Below, piece by piece: positions 16,876 through 25,312 of a stretch of DNA of 64,000 nucleotides; positions within the stretch are counted from its first letter, which is position 1, and each line of letters opens with the position of its first letter. Location of the stretch: contig PBKA01000003.1 in NCBI GenBank assembly GCA_002721305.1, positions 85,570 through 149,569 of the forward strand. The letters are read 5' to 3'. The notes beneath the pieces are model-generated. The model saw nothing but the letters and a program-made list of their open reading frames with translations, did no database searches and had not been told where the DNA came from. The stretch comes from Acidimicrobiaceae bacterium. GTDB lineage: Bacteria > Actinomycetota > Acidimicrobiia > Acidimicrobiales > Poriferisodalaceae. A program made the position numbers and the translations under genes.

Positions 16876-17850
16876 ATGACCTTGCTAGTGGAAACAGCGA
16901 CCGGTCCCATCGATGCTTCGGAGTTGGGTCGGGTCCTCATGCATGAGCATGTTTTTGTGATTTCTACCGAGATCCAGCAAAATTACCCGCAGGAGTGGGG
17001 CGACGAACAAGGCCGGATAGACGACGCTGTTTCTCGGCTCACGGAACTTAAGGACACCGGTATTGATACCATCCTTGATCCAACAGCCATAGGTCTCGGA
17101 CGCTATATACCTCGGATTCAGAGGGTCGCTGAGCAGATCGACTTAAAGATCGTCTGCGCGACCGGTCTGTACACCTTTAACGAGTTACCTCACTACTACC
17201 GTCGCCGATCTGCCTCGAGTGCTGACGCTCTGACTTTGCATTTCGTCCAAGACATCGTGGACGGTTTCGCCGACACAGGTGTCAGAGCCGGAGTAATCAA
17301 GTGCGCCACCGATAAGCCCGGTCTGACACCCGATGTGGAACGTGTGCTACGCGCTTGCGCTCAGGCGCACCGCCAGACCGGGTGCCCCATCACTACTCAC
17401 ACCAATGCTGCAACCGAACGAGGCTTAGACCAGCAAAAGATTTTTGTAGAGGAGGGAGTGGACCTCACCCGGGTCGTGATCGGTCATTGCGGAGACACAA
17501 ACGATCTCGGGTACCTTCAAAGACTTCTTGATGCCGGCAGCATTTTGGGAATGGACAGATTCGGTATCGATGGTTACCTGACCACTGCTCAGAGGGTGGA
17601 GGTGGTGGCCCAACTGTGTGACAAGGGGTATGCAGATCAGATGGTGTTGAGCCATGACGCTTCGTGTTACATCGACTGGATAGAAGGCGAAGTGCCTCTC
17701 GCTCCGCTCCCCAATTGGCATTATTTGCATATCAGCAGGGATGTCATCCCCGCTTTGTTGGAGGCAGGAGTCTCCGAAGAGCAGATAAACACGATGTTGG
17801 TGGACAACCCCAAGAGGTTTCTTGAGTCGCAAAATCTTGGCGGGTACTAG
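16876..17850 (+). CDS. Phosphotriesterase-family hydrolase (lactonase-like)
   Basis: A 324-residue TIM-barrel metal hydrolase with all ligands of the phosphotriesterase family: His23-x-His25 (LMHEHVF), bridging Lys142 (GVIKCATD), His175 (ITTHTN), His204 (VIGHCGD) and Asp261 (LSHDAS). Members of this family in bacteria are mostly lactonases, with some phosphotriesterases and amidases. A lactonase would fit an operon that degrades a cyclic or hydroxylated intermediate, perhaps a lactone made by a Baeyer-Villiger enzyme, but this is inference. It starts seven bases after the candidate selenoprotein stop, with GGGGAG directly before the ATG, and is followed after ten bases by a thioesterase gene. 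Confidence 0.9.
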   Translation: MTLLVETATGPIDASELGRVLMHEHVFVISTEIQQNYPQEWGDEQGRIDDAVSRLTELKDTGIDTILDPTAIGLGRYIPRIQRVAEQIDLKIVCATGLYTFNELPHYYRRRSASSADALTLHFVQDIVDGFADTGVRAGVIKCATDKPGLTPDVERVLRACAQAHRQTGCPITTHTNAATERGLDQQKIFVEEGVDLTRVVIGHCGDTNDLGYLQRLLDAGSILGMDRFGIDGYLTTAQRVEVVAQLCDKGYADQMVLSHDASCYIDWIEGEVPLAPLPNWHYLHISRDVIPALLEAGVSEEQINTMLVDNPKRFLESQNLGGY

Positions 17851-17860
17851 CCTCAAAGCC

Positions 17861-18205
17861 ATGAGCAAACTTGAAATAGGTGACGAGTTCAGTGACGTCG
17901 TCAAAGTCACCGACGACATGTCACCGCCACATCTTCCGAACAAAGTGCTTTCAACCCCGGACATGGTGCGCTTGATAGAAGGCACCTGCTTATTCGGGGT
18001 TCAAAATCAACTTGAAGAAAACCAGACAACGGTGGGTATTCATGTGTGTGTCAGCCATTCAGCAGCAGTTGCTTCGGGCGAGGAAGTATTGATTGAAGCT
18101 GAGTTAGCTGAAATCGACCGCAAACGCTTGGTGTTCAACATCAAAGTCACCCACGGGGAAACTTTGGTGTCCGAAGGCACCCATCAACGCTTTGTCGTGG
18201 GTTAA
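17861..18205 (+). CDS. FlK-like hotdog thioesterase
   Basis: A 114-residue hotdog-fold protein from ATG 17861; a TTG at 17822 would overlap the previous gene. It resembles fluoroacetyl-CoA thioesterase FlK: STPDMVRLIEGTC supplies Ser31/Thr32 and Glu40, and VCVSHSAAVASGE supplies His66, matching the Thr-Glu-His catalytic set of FlK. Most homologues outside fluoroacetate producers hydrolyse other small acyl-CoA esters. It closes the five-gene operon that begins at 13482, so it may release CoA from a product or a dead-end thioester. The next gene (18219) is convergent, 13 bases away, leaving little room for a terminator. Confidence 0.85.
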   Translation: MSKLEIGDEFSDVVKVTDDMSPPHLPNKVLSTPDMVRLIEGTCLFGVQNQLEENQTTVGIHVCVSHSAAVASGEEVLIEAELAEIDRKRLVFNIKVTHGETLVSEGTHQRFVVG

Positions 18206-18218
18206 CAAGACGCTTAGC

Positions 18219-19193
18219 TCAGGGCTCGATAACTATTTTGCCGATGGAAGTTCGATCAATGAGGCTGCGCAATGCTTCCGAGGCACCGTCCAAGCCGTAG
18301 GTGGCTGAAATATGTGGTCGTAGCTGTCCGTTCGCCACCCACTCAAGTAAATCTTCGGCGATCTGGTTTGCTAGTTCGGGATCTCGAGCTGTCATGGCTC
18401 CGTAGAAGACCCCCACTATTTGACAACTTTTCAGCAACGTCAAATTGAGGGGTATGGAAGGAATGCCTGCAGTGAACCCAATAACCAAGAAGCGGCCTTC
18501 CCATCCGATTGCACGGAGCGCTTGTTCGGCGTAGTCACCTCCCACCACGTCGTAGACAACATCCACTCCAACCCCGTCGGTGAGTTCTTTGGCCCTGTCT
18601 TTCAGGCTTTCTTGCGCGTAGTTGATGGTCTCGTCGGCCCCACGTTCTCGGCAGAGATCTAGCTTCTCTTCAGTAGAAGCCGCTGCAATTACGCGAGCTC
18701 CCATAAGTTTGCCGATCTCCACTGCCGACAGACCCACGTGGCCACCGGCACCGAGAACTAGCAGTGTCTCACCTTGTTGCAGGTTCGCTCGTTGCTTGAG
18801 GCCGTAGTAAGTGGTGCCATGGGCATACAACAGTCCGGTCGACTCCGCGAAACCCACTCCGTCGGGTAGGGCCCTGATTGCTGGCGCTTTCGCCACAGCT
18901 AGTTCTGCGTAGCCGCCTACTGCTCCCAAACCGCAGACTACTCGCGTACCTACCTCGATATCTTCGACTCCTTCTCCGAGAGCGGTCACAACGCCGGCTA
19001 CCTCCGCACCAGGGACATAGGGAAGGTCGGCCTTGAACTGGTACTTATCTTCCAACATGAGGGTGTCGGGGAAAGTGACTGGTGCCGCCTTCACTTCGAT
19101 AAGAACCTCTCCTGGGCCGGGAGCCGGGTCGGAGACCTCGGCGACCACTAGGTTCTCTGGTGGACCAAATTCGTTACATAAAACTGCTCTCAT
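18219..19193 (-). CDS. NADPH:quinone reductase-like MDR-family oxidoreductase
   Basis: A 324-residue medium-chain dehydrogenase/reductase of the zinc-free quinone oxidoreductase group. The N-terminal GroES-like domain has PGPGEVLIEVKAAPV and LPYVPGAEVAGVV. The cofactor domain has LLVLGAGGHVGLSAVEIGK, the AxGGxG-type NADPH site. The Cys and His zinc ligands of alcohol dehydrogenases are absent. These enzymes reduce quinones or enoyl/enone double bonds with NADPH. The gene is transcribed towards the operon ending at 18205 and stands alone on its strand. The exact substrate cannot be assigned; an enone or unsaturated acyl-CoA is plausible in this catabolic setting. Confidence 0.88.
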   Translation of the reverse strand: MRAVLCNEFGPPENLVVAEVSDPAPGPGEVLIEVKAAPVTFPDTLMLEDKYQFKADLPYVPGAEVAGVVTALGEGVEDIEVGTRVVCGLGAVGGYAELAVAKAPAIRALPDGVGFAESTGLLYAHGTTYYGLKQRANLQQGETLLVLGAGGHVGLSAVEIGKLMGARVIAAASTEEKLDLCRERGADETINYAQESLKDRAKELTDGVGVDVVYDVVGGDYAEQALRAIGWEGRFLVIGFTAGIPSIPLNLTLLKSCQIVGVFYGAMTARDPELANQIAEDLLEWVANGQLRPHISATYGLDGASEALRSLIDRTSIGKIVIEP

Positions 19194-19330
19194 GGAGCCA
19201 AGACTAGATGGCTATGAGTGTTTGTGTCGGAGGATCTTCGCTCTGAGGGAAAGTTCCCAAGCCAGCTTTGAGGGTGCCCGCATCTCTCAAGAAATTTCTT
19301 GGTGGCCGGAAAAATGTTTGTCGAGTGCGC

Positions 19331-19798
19331 TCAGGAGCTGGTCCCGTAAACCTCGTCTTCAAACCAATCGCGGAACTCTTGATCACGAGTGGCTTTCCAG
19401 AGGTTCCAAGTCTCTCTCCCCACAGGAGAGAGAAAAGCGCCGAGTTTGATTAATTCCATTCTCATCTCAAGGTGCATGCGCCCCACTAAGCCTTCTTTCC
19501 AAGCGTCATATGTGTCGAACAGATCAATGAGGTCGGCGCCTAAAAGATTGAGGGCACGAAAGTACTCCTCGCCCTGTAACTCTTCGTTGGACCAGTCCTT
19601 GATGAGGAATTGACTGAAGCTGGGGTCGCGCGAAATAGCGAAATAACGGTCGTACAGGCGGTCAGTGAGACCATGCCCAAATTGTGTACGACTGTGCTGC
19701 AGTGTCTGACGCGCCTCCGCGCCGATAAACACGATGGACAGAGAAAGAATCACCGCTTCAAGTATTTGAGCCCAGTTTGCGATCTGGTCAAGTGTCAA
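19331..19798 (-). CDS. Hypothetical membrane-anchored protein
   Basis: I do not recognise this 155-residue protein. A TTG start at 19798 is followed by one hydrophobic helix (about residues 10-28, ILEAVILSLSIVFIGAEA), then a charged, largely helical cytoplasmic domain with many Trp, Tyr and Phe residues. The layout, an N-terminal membrane anchor with a helical soluble body, occurs in several small unnamed bacterial families. It lies 24 bases downstream of another small membrane-protein gene on the same strand (19823-20011), and the two may be cotranscribed. No enzymatic motif is visible. Confidence 0.6.
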   Translation of the reverse strand: MTLDQIANWAQILEAVILSLSIVFIGAEARQTLQHSRTQFGHGLTDRLYDRYFAISRDPSFSQFLIKDWSNEELQGEEYFRALNLLGADLIDLFDTYDAWKEGLVGRMHLEMRMELIKLGAFLSPVGRETWNLWKATRDQEFRDWFEDEVYGTSS

Positions 19799-19822
19799 TT
19801 GCGGTCCTAAATGTTGGGGTGG

Positions 19823-20011
19823 CTAGGTGCGGCGGAGTCGTTTCAGAACGTAACGAGAACTGAGATCAACGAAAACGAAAAGCCCCGCGCCAATCGCCAG
19901 TTCGACCCATCCCCCGCCGTTCGCCACAATGAACACAGCCACTAACGCCGCTACGAGGGGACGAGTCAAATAACGCACAGTTTTAGTGAACCATGACCTG
20001 CGCACGAACAC
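19823..20011 (-). CDS. Small two-helix membrane protein
   Basis: A 62-residue reading frame starting with GTG at 20011 (another GTG at 20005). It has a basic N-terminus, two hydrophobic segments (roughly residues 15-31 and 35-50) and a basic tail ending KRLRRT, the pattern of a small inner-membrane protein with both ends in the cytoplasm. Function is unknown. It is 24 bases upstream of the hypothetical gene at 19331-19798 on the same strand and 23 bases from the divergent aminotransferase start, so that short gap must hold promoters for both directions. Being small, it could be a chance frame, but the clean hydrophobic pattern argues for a real gene. Confidence 0.5.
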   Translation of the reverse strand: MFVRRSWFTKTVRYLTRPLVAALVAVFIVANGGGWVELAIGAGLFVFVDLSSRYVLKRLRRT

Positions 20012-20034
20012 GGGGATAGCCGTAGTCTTTCGTC

Positions 20035-21303
20035 ATGGACACATCTCGATTCCCTCTGATACCAGGATCGTCGCCGATGCTGGTCGAAAGCAGCGACGGC
20101 GTATGGCTGCATACATCTGACGGCCGTCGCATCCTTGACGCTGGCGGCGGAGCAATTGTGACCAGCATTGGTCACGGCCGACCAGAAATTGCTCAAGTGG
20201 CATCTCAGGCGCTGGGGCGGCTGGATTATGTAGTGCCCCTCTTCGCTACCGAAGCCCGGGTCGCACTGGCCGAAGAAGTGAGCGACAACTGGCTACCGGA
20301 TCCCTCTTGGCGATCTGTTTTTGTAAGTGGGGGTTCTGAATCGGTAGACGCGGCGATACGAATCGCTCAGCTTCATCATGTTGCTTGCGGACGTCCGGAG
20401 CGGCACAAGGTCATCGGAAGAGACGTGTCATACCACGGGGCGACTTTGGGCGCGTTAGCGGCAGGTTTACATGATCGGCGACGAAAGGGCCTTGAACAGG
20501 CGCTTCTTTCTATGCCCAAGACCAGTCACTACGACGCTGAGGAATTAGAGAAAGTGATCGAATTAGAAGGGCCTGACACCATTAGCGCCTTTATCGGCGA
20601 ACCGGTCATCGGCGCTGCTGCCGGAGCCTATGTGCCTCCGGATGATTATTGGCCACGCATCTCAGAAATTTGTTCTCGACACAACATTTTGGTGATCGCA
20701 GACGAGGTCATGACGGGGTTCGGGCGGCTGGGAACAACCATGGGGCATCAGGCCCTGAACTTCACTCCAGACATCATCGCTTCAGGCAAAGGACTCGGAG
20801 GTGGATACGTTCCTATCGGAGGCGTTTACTGCCGGCCGGACCTTGTTGAACCAATCGCCAAAACAGACCTGGCATTGATGTTTTACACCTTCGCTGGTCA
20901 TGACCTCTGTTGTGCCGTCGCCAAGAAGGTTCTTGAAATAGTCCGGTCGGAAAATCTCATCGATAGAGCGAAAACCATGGGAGACGTGTTACGGGAACGC
21001 CTTACCGAGGAGTTTCAGGATCACCCGAACGTGGAAGAGGTGAGAGGTCGAGGACTGTTGCAAGGGTTGGGCCTGGTAGCAGACCGCGATACCGGGGAGC
21101 CCTTTCCGCGGTCGGCGGGATTCGCTGATGCCGTCACTGGAATTGCGCTCGAAAACGGGGTGTGGGTCTATCCGTCGGGTTCAGGGGTTTTCGACGATGC
21201 TGTCATGTTCGGTCCCCCGTTCATCGTCGAGGAAAACCATATAGACCAAATGGTGGCAACGACCAGGGCCGCCATTGACGATGCTGTTGCGAACTTGAGT
21301 TAA
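20035..21303 (+). CDS. Class III pyridoxal-phosphate aminotransferase
   Basis: A 422-residue aminotransferase of the ornithine/GABA/omega-amino-acid group. Visible are the early LDAGGGAIVTSIGHGRPEI segment, VSGGSESVDAAIRIA (phosphate contact), Asp223 in VIADEVMTGFGR (PLP ring contact) and the Schiff-base Lys252 in IIASGKGLGGGYVP. These enzymes move amino groups between an amine or omega-amino acid and pyruvate or 2-oxoglutarate. Length is normal. It faces no obvious partner; a cupin gene is convergent only seven bases after the stop. The amine donor cannot be determined from sequence. Confidence 0.92.
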   Translation: MDTSRFPLIPGSSPMLVESSDGVWLHTSDGRRILDAGGGAIVTSIGHGRPEIAQVASQALGRLDYVVPLFATEARVALAEEVSDNWLPDPSWRSVFVSGGSESVDAAIRIAQLHHVACGRPERHKVIGRDVSYHGATLGALAAGLHDRRRKGLEQALLSMPKTSHYDAEELEKVIELEGPDTISAFIGEPVIGAAAGAYVPPDDYWPRISEICSRHNILVIADEVMTGFGRLGTTMGHQALNFTPDIIASGKGLGGGYVPIGGVYCRPDLVEPIAKTDLALMFYTFAGHDLCCAVAKKVLEIVRSENLIDRAKTMGDVLRERLTEEFQDHPNVEEVRGRGLLQGLGLVADRDTGEPFPRSAGFADAVTGIALENGVWVYPSGSGVFDDAVMFGPPFIVEENHIDQMVATTRAAIDDAVANLS

Positions 21304-21310
21304 CAGTTGC

Positions 21311-21706
21311 TCATCCCGGCGGATCGCAGGGGATTGTTTCCATTTGCGCGGGAGCTACTACCTCGAGGGCTTCGAAATCTGATGAGCAGCCAATTTCGTT
21401 GTGCACCATTCCTGGCGGGATAGACAAAGCAGCACCAGCTGACACTCTTTCTGATCGACCTCCTTCGAACTCAAGGTCCACCCACCCGTTCAACACATAG
21501 ACGAACTGCAGATCACATTCGTGGTAATGCCAACCAGTAGTTTCCATCACGTCTGTGGCTCTCATGACTTGAGCGCGATATTCACCGTCCGTGAGATCGC
21601 TGAGACCGGTGTCGCGATATTCAAAGAAAGAGCGTCGGCCCGTTTTCCCGAATTGAGCGTCGTCAAGTTGTTGGCAGAGCAGTTCAGTGGTTGAAGTCGA
21701 TTCCAT
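21311..21706 (-). CDS. Single-domain cupin protein
   Basis: A 131-residue cupin. The first cupin motif is visible as TTGWHYHECDLQFVYVLNG (His-x-His with a following Glu) and the second as LSIPPGMVHNEIG with its His, so a metal site is likely. The protein is small and would form one beta-barrel; such proteins serve as sensors, isomerases or dioxygenases, and no choice can be made here. It has a strong ribosome-binding site, GGAGGT five bases before the ATG. A maleylpyruvate-isomerase-type gene and a thioesterase gene lie upstream on the same strand with short gaps, so the three may form one transcript. Confidence 0.8.
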   Translation of the reverse strand: MESTSTTELLCQQLDDAQFGKTGRRSFFEYRDTGLSDLTDGEYRAQVMRATDVMETTGWHYHECDLQFVYVLNGWVDLEFEGGRSERVSAGAALSIPPGMVHNEIGCSSDFEALEVVAPAQMETIPCDPPG

Positions 21707-21747
21707 GGGTTACCTCCGATTGCTCTAGTTGATCATAATTGCGGTCT

Positions 21748-22488
21748 TTAGACCTGCAAGAGTCGCTGATGTTCGGCTAACAGCTCGGTGTTACCAAACG
21801 TTTCAAGTTCCTCGTGAGTTTTTCGGTTCCACACGAACAGAAGTAAGTCGCTTGCCGTTCCTCGGGCTGCGACGTCTCCCTTACCGTGAGTTTTGTCTAC
21901 TTCGATTCCATGTTCTCGTCGAGTTACCATCCATTCACCTTCCGCGTCGGTAGCGTGCAGGTGGACCGTGCCGGTCCCCGCAAATTCTTTGGGCATTCTT
22001 TCCGCCACAAAGAAGTCGTAAAACTCATCTATCCCGTCAACTGCTAGTTGGGCGTCAATGGGACGCACCTCAACGTGGCCTGCTTCGATGTCCCATCGAT
22101 GCATGGTTGCTTCTTGGGTCATACGACGCATCCAAAAAGTCGCCGTATTGACAAGGCTGCTACTAGTCCATATTTCGTCATCCGGAGAGTGGCTCCACAC
22201 GACGTCGGCTAACTGGTCGGCGGATGTCTTGAACCACGCAGAAAGGTCCGTTGTTTGGGGATGGTTCGCGGTGTCATTGGCCCACGCAGCTACGCCTTTA
22301 TCGCTTAGGGGGGCGTTTTGGGTAATCGATTGTGCAACGAAAGAAAACACCGAGCCGACGTGCACGATTACGTTGCTCGTGGTCCAGTCACCAAGGTGTG
22401 GGATCGCGTGTTGCTGGTCTTTGCTCGCAAGTTCCACTATGCGATTCGTCGCGGTATCAAATTGTTCTTTGTAGAGATCTGAATTCAT
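21748..22488 (-). CDS. Maleylpyruvate isomerase-family (mycothiol-dependent) protein
   Basis: A 246-residue protein with a DinB-like four-helix N-terminal domain followed by a C-terminal alpha/beta domain, the architecture of actinobacterial mycothiol-dependent maleylpyruvate isomerase relatives. The metal-binding His residues are suggested by HLGDWTTSNVIVHVGSV and TQEATMHRWDIE. RGTASDLLLFVWNRK near the C-terminus is a family signature. Members isomerise ring-cleavage products or transfer mycothiol in detoxification, and most are uncharacterised. Its presence points to a mycothiol-making actinobacterium. It lies between a thioesterase gene (12 bases upstream) and the cupin gene on the same strand. 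Confidence 0.85.
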   Translation of the reverse strand: MNSDLYKEQFDTATNRIVELASKDQQHAIPHLGDWTTSNVIVHVGSVFSFVAQSITQNAPLSDKGVAAWANDTANHPQTTDLSAWFKTSADQLADVVWSHSPDDEIWTSSSLVNTATFWMRRMTQEATMHRWDIEAGHVEVRPIDAQLAVDGIDEFYDFFVAERMPKEFAGTGTVHLHATDAEGEWMVTRREHGIEVDKTHGKGDVAARGTASDLLLFVWNRKTHEELETFGNTELLAEHQRLLQV

Positions 22489-22500
22489 GGGTTATCCCTT

Positions 22501-22938
22501 TCAACTGACAGATTCACCTGAGGACTCCGGAGGCAGTGAATAAGTCCCTTGGCAGACGGAAACCTTTCTCGCTTCGTCTCGGTCACACCAAAGCCACACA
22601 GAGCCGACGACACTGCGGCGGGTTCGAGCTTCTAATCGGGCACGCGCAAACAACTGCTCACCAAGTGCGGGCCGGACGTATCTGATGGAGAGTTCGCTGG
22701 TCACATTCATCTGCTCCATGCGACCGATAACGCCGAAAGTCAAGAACCAGAAAACCGCGTCAGCCAACCGAAATTGATCGGGGCCGGAGATATATCCTCC
22801 AGGGCGCCGCGTTATGCCGTTCAGGTCATATTCAGCGACCGCGAAATCTTGTCCGATGTCGACACAACGACTTCCTAGTTCCGGGTAGCAGTCATTAACG
22901 AACGCGTTGACCGCGTTTGCATCAATGGTTCCGGACAT
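22501..22938 (-). CDS. PaaI-like hotdog thioesterase
   Basis: A 145-residue hotdog-fold protein. The central helix segment GGYISGPDQFRLADAVFWFLTF and the strand TSELSIRYVRPALGEQLFARA correspond to the helix and following strand of PaaI/4-hydroxybenzoyl-CoA thioesterase relatives, with an Asp (LADAVF) at the expected catalytic position. The family hydrolyses aryl- or acyl-CoA esters. It is the first gene of a minus-strand group with a maleylpyruvate-isomerase-type gene and a cupin gene, and it diverges from a membrane-protein gene at 23150. The 210-base gap between them is the likely promoter region. Which CoA ester it acts on is unknown. Confidence 0.78.
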   Translation of the reverse strand: MSGTIDANAVNAFVNDCYPELGSRCVDIGQDFAVAEYDLNGITRRPGGYISGPDQFRLADAVFWFLTFGVIGRMEQMNVTSELSIRYVRPALGEQLFARARLEARTRRSVVGSVWLWCDRDEARKVSVCQGTYSLPPESSGESVS

Positions 22939-23149
22939 TTCCAGACTTTAGGACAGTTGCCATTTTCATGTCCTATACCCGCGTTGCCAATACCTCTCGA
23001 CACAGGAGAACAAAGAAACCACTGTGACGGCTGAGCCGATCTCGTCACCAGATCTTCGCGTTGAGATAACGGCATCGATTGACCGAAATTTTCCTTAGGG
23101 TCCCTTAACATCGAGACGTACCAAATCTTCTCCGACTTGAGGGGCAGCC

Positions 23150-23584
23150 ATGGATTTCCAGAAACTTGACCGTCGCTTTCAACTGATGTTGCCAAGTGGC
23201 CCGATTCTTCTTATCTTCCTGATCTTCGCCCCGTGGCATCAATTCGGCAGTGGTTCCTACGGACTGTCTCAAACCGCTGTTCAGGCCCCCAATGCACTGT
23301 TGGGAGTGATCGCCCTGCTCGCTGTCGTAATATCCCTGTTGATTTCATTCGCTCAGGTGTTGGACAGCGACAAACTGCCAGAAAGCCCGCAAGGAAAAAG
23401 TTGGGAAGAAGTAATTTTTGTCGTCAGTGCCATCTTGTTGGGGTCGCTATTTCTGAAACTGATCCTTGAAACTTCGTTTTTGGCCTGGGGAGCATGGGGG
23501 TGCATCATTGCCGGAGGGGTTCATTTTTATGGTGCGTACATTGGCAAGCAGAACGGCTCTACCACTCAGACTCCCAATCCATAA
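23150..23584 (+). CDS. Small integral membrane protein of unknown function
   Basis: A 144-residue protein with about four hydrophobic segments (roughly residues 17-28, 48-68, 87-107 and 110-128) separated by short polar loops. The last part is hydrophilic, GKQNGSTTQTPNP. I do not recognise the family and see no catalytic motif. The final 26 bases overlap, in opposite orientation, the end of the SHOCT-domain gene at 23559-24281. An ATG at 23150 is preceded by AGGGGCAGCC, a plausible ribosome-binding site. A role in membrane organisation or transport is possible but not supported by any specific feature. Confidence 0.65.
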   Translation: MDFQKLDRRFQLMLPSGPILLIFLIFAPWHQFGSGSYGLSQTAVQAPNALLGVIALLAVVISLLISFAQVLDSDKLPESPQGKSWEEVIFVVSAILLGSLFLKLILETSFLAWGAWGCIIAGGVHFYGAYIGKQNGSTTQTPNP

Positions 23585-24281
23585 GCTCATCGAGGTCGAA
23601 GCCCGGAAGCTCAGCGGCACAATCAAAGATGTTGCCGATCACTGGAAACAACATCCGAGCCATGCCGTCATCATCAAGGTCGAAGTCATCGGCGGGCGCT
23701 GACAGCAATCGGATCAACTCAGCGTCCGAGAGGTCTTCTAACGCACATTCGAACAAGGCCACATCAACTTCGGCTCCTTGGGCCATTCCAAGCGCTGCGA
23801 GTTCCTTGAGATCGACGCAGTCGCTCATCGATTCGAAAAAGGGCCGCGCCATCTCAGGTGGAAGTTCATCGGAAGTCAACCAGGCGTTTCCTCTGGCGTT
23901 TAGCGCTTCCACTCCCATTCGGTCCACCAGAGCTCCCCCAACGCACCGTGCATCTGAGGACTTGAATCCCACTTCGCCTAGTCCCCCGAAATCCGTTGCC
24001 TCACCGGTAGCGACGAACTGGTCAACAAAGACCTGTTCTTGAGGGGGTCTTGCATCTGAAGACCCAGAGACTGCCTTATAGATTCCGAACACGGCGCCAC
24101 AAACCAGTAATGTCACCACGACAGCGAGCCCGATTAGCTGTGTGCGTTCTTCGTTGTTGTGTTGCCCAGAACTTCCAGGTGCTAATAGTTGCCGTTTGAG
24201 GGCATTGAACTCTGTCTCGTCAATTTCGCCTGAATCACGTAACGCTATGAGTCGCTCGAGGTCTTCGATTTCAGAGGACAT
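23559..24281 (-). CDS. SHOCT-domain single-pass membrane protein
   Basis: A 240-residue protein. The first 33 residues (LERLIALRDSGEIDETEFNALKRQLL) form a SHOCT module, a short helical hairpin found at the ends of many bacterial membrane and signalling proteins. A hydrophobic helix at about residues 49-69 follows, then an acidic domain, presumably outside the cell, with four to six Cys residues (DARCVGG, SDCVDL, FECALED, IFDCAAE) and three repeats of a CxxxL-type helix. No enzyme motif is present. The spaced Cys residues may form disulfides. It overlaps the convergent gene 23150-23584 by 26 bases. Function unknown. Confidence 0.7.
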   Translation of the reverse strand: MSSEIEDLERLIALRDSGEIDETEFNALKRQLLAPGSSGQHNNEERTQLIGLAVVVTLLVCGAVFGIYKAVSGSSDARPPQEQVFVDQFVATGEATDFGGLGEVGFKSSDARCVGGALVDRMGVEALNARGNAWLTSDELPPEMARPFFESMSDCVDLKELAALGMAQGAEVDVALFECALEDLSDAELIRLLSAPADDFDLDDDGMARMLFPVIGNIFDCAAELPGFDLDELMDWESEW

Positions 24282-24496
24282 TTTGGTTATGGCACTCCCG
24301 TTTGTTGCTTATTCCACGCCAGTTCAATTACATCATCTCTTGAACGAAATGTGTGACACTCGCACACCTGCTGGACTTCCGAGCGACTCCGGTGCGTTCT
24401 CCGAACACGGCTCTGGAATCTCTGCGCAAGAATTAGTAGGTCTCATCACAATGTGGGCATAGATTTTGCATTGGTAAGGAAAACAAAGGTTGAGTA

Positions 24497-24784
24497 ATGA
24501 AGTTCATCCAGATAGTCGAACAAACCGGGGACATGGAAGACGCTAGGGCTGAAATCGAAGGGTATTTCGACAGCGCTGGTGACGACACAAAGGTCAAAAA
24601 GTTGATTTTGTGTGAGGATCGCGACGTCCCGGGGAAAATTGTCACAATCGTCGAATTCGACTCTTGGGACACCGCAACAGACAACAACGAGCTTGACGCC
24701 ACCCAGGAAGGGGCAGCCGAAGCTCAAGCCACTTCAGACGTCACCTACCAGAACCTTGATGTTCATCACGAATGGGTCCGCTAG
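24497..24784 (+). CDS. Small ferredoxin-like-fold (ABM-type) protein
   Basis: A 95-residue protein without a recognised name. The order beta-alpha-beta-beta-alpha-beta (MKFIQIVEQ, a helix with EDARAEIEGYFD, the strands KKLILCEDRD and GKIVTIVEFDSWD, a second helix, YQNLDVHHEW) fits the dimeric alpha-beta barrel of antibiotic-biosynthesis-monooxygenase and NIPSNAP relatives. No heme or metal ligand is evident. It is followed after 68 bases by a NIPSNAP-family gene of similar size on the same strand, and a third such small protein lies at 25917. They may handle aromatic or flavin-oxidised intermediates, but that is a guess. Confidence 0.6.
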   Translation: MKFIQIVEQTGDMEDARAEIEGYFDSAGDDTKVKKLILCEDRDVPGKIVTIVEFDSWDTATDNNELDATQEGAAEAQATSDVTYQNLDVHHEWVR

Positions 24785-24852
24785 TAGCCTCCCGAGGGAA
24801 CTCCTGTTGGATCGCAGAGGTCTAACGGGAGCGACCGAACTAAAGTTTCGAC

Positions 24853-25185
24853 ATGGCTGAGTTGGAACTTTACGAACGGCGCACCTACGACGTGAAAGTC
24901 GGGGAGATGGGCAGGGTTCTGGAGTTGTATTCCGAAGGGGGTTGGCCAGCTCTGGAAGCTGGGGGTCACTCAAAATTTCTTGTCGGATATTTCGTTTCAG
25001 ATACGGGACCACTGCACCAGTTAATTCACATTTGGCGCTTTGGCAGCGACGTGGAACGCCGAGACTTCTGGAGCAATTTGTTCGCTGACGAAAACTTTAT
25101 GGCGTTTGCGACTCAACTCCGGCCCCTTCTTAACAAACAAGAGATCCAACTAATGCAATCCGCTCCATGGGGACCTAGGCCTTGA
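24853..25185 (+). CDS. NIPSNAP-family protein
   Basis: A 110-residue protein matching the NIPSNAP dimeric-barrel family: ELYERRTYDVKVGEMGRVLELYSEGGWPAL at the N-terminus, GYFVSDTGPLHQLIHIWRF in the middle (the Gly-rich turn and the conserved Trp), then DRRDFWSNLF-like and FxxFATQLRPLL helices. Biochemical roles of bacterial NIPSNAP proteins are mostly unknown. It comes 68 bases after another small barrel-type gene and 127 bases before a cold-shock gene, all on the plus strand. The ATG at 24853 is preceded by a weak ribosome-binding site. The family assignment is firm, the function is not. Confidence 0.85.
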   Translation: MAELELYERRTYDVKVGEMGRVLELYSEGGWPALEAGGHSKFLVGYFVSDTGPLHQLIHIWRFGSDVERRDFWSNLFADENFMAFATQLRPLLNKQEIQLMQSAPWGPRP

Positions 25186-25312
25186 GCACAAAAAAGTTCG
25201 AGAGATGTGCAAATAATTTGTCAGCGGACATTCTTTTCTTGTCCTAAGCCCCGTAGGGTCAAGGGGTACGAAATTTTCTTTTACTCGTGCAGAAAGAAAT
25301 TGAGGGCAATCA

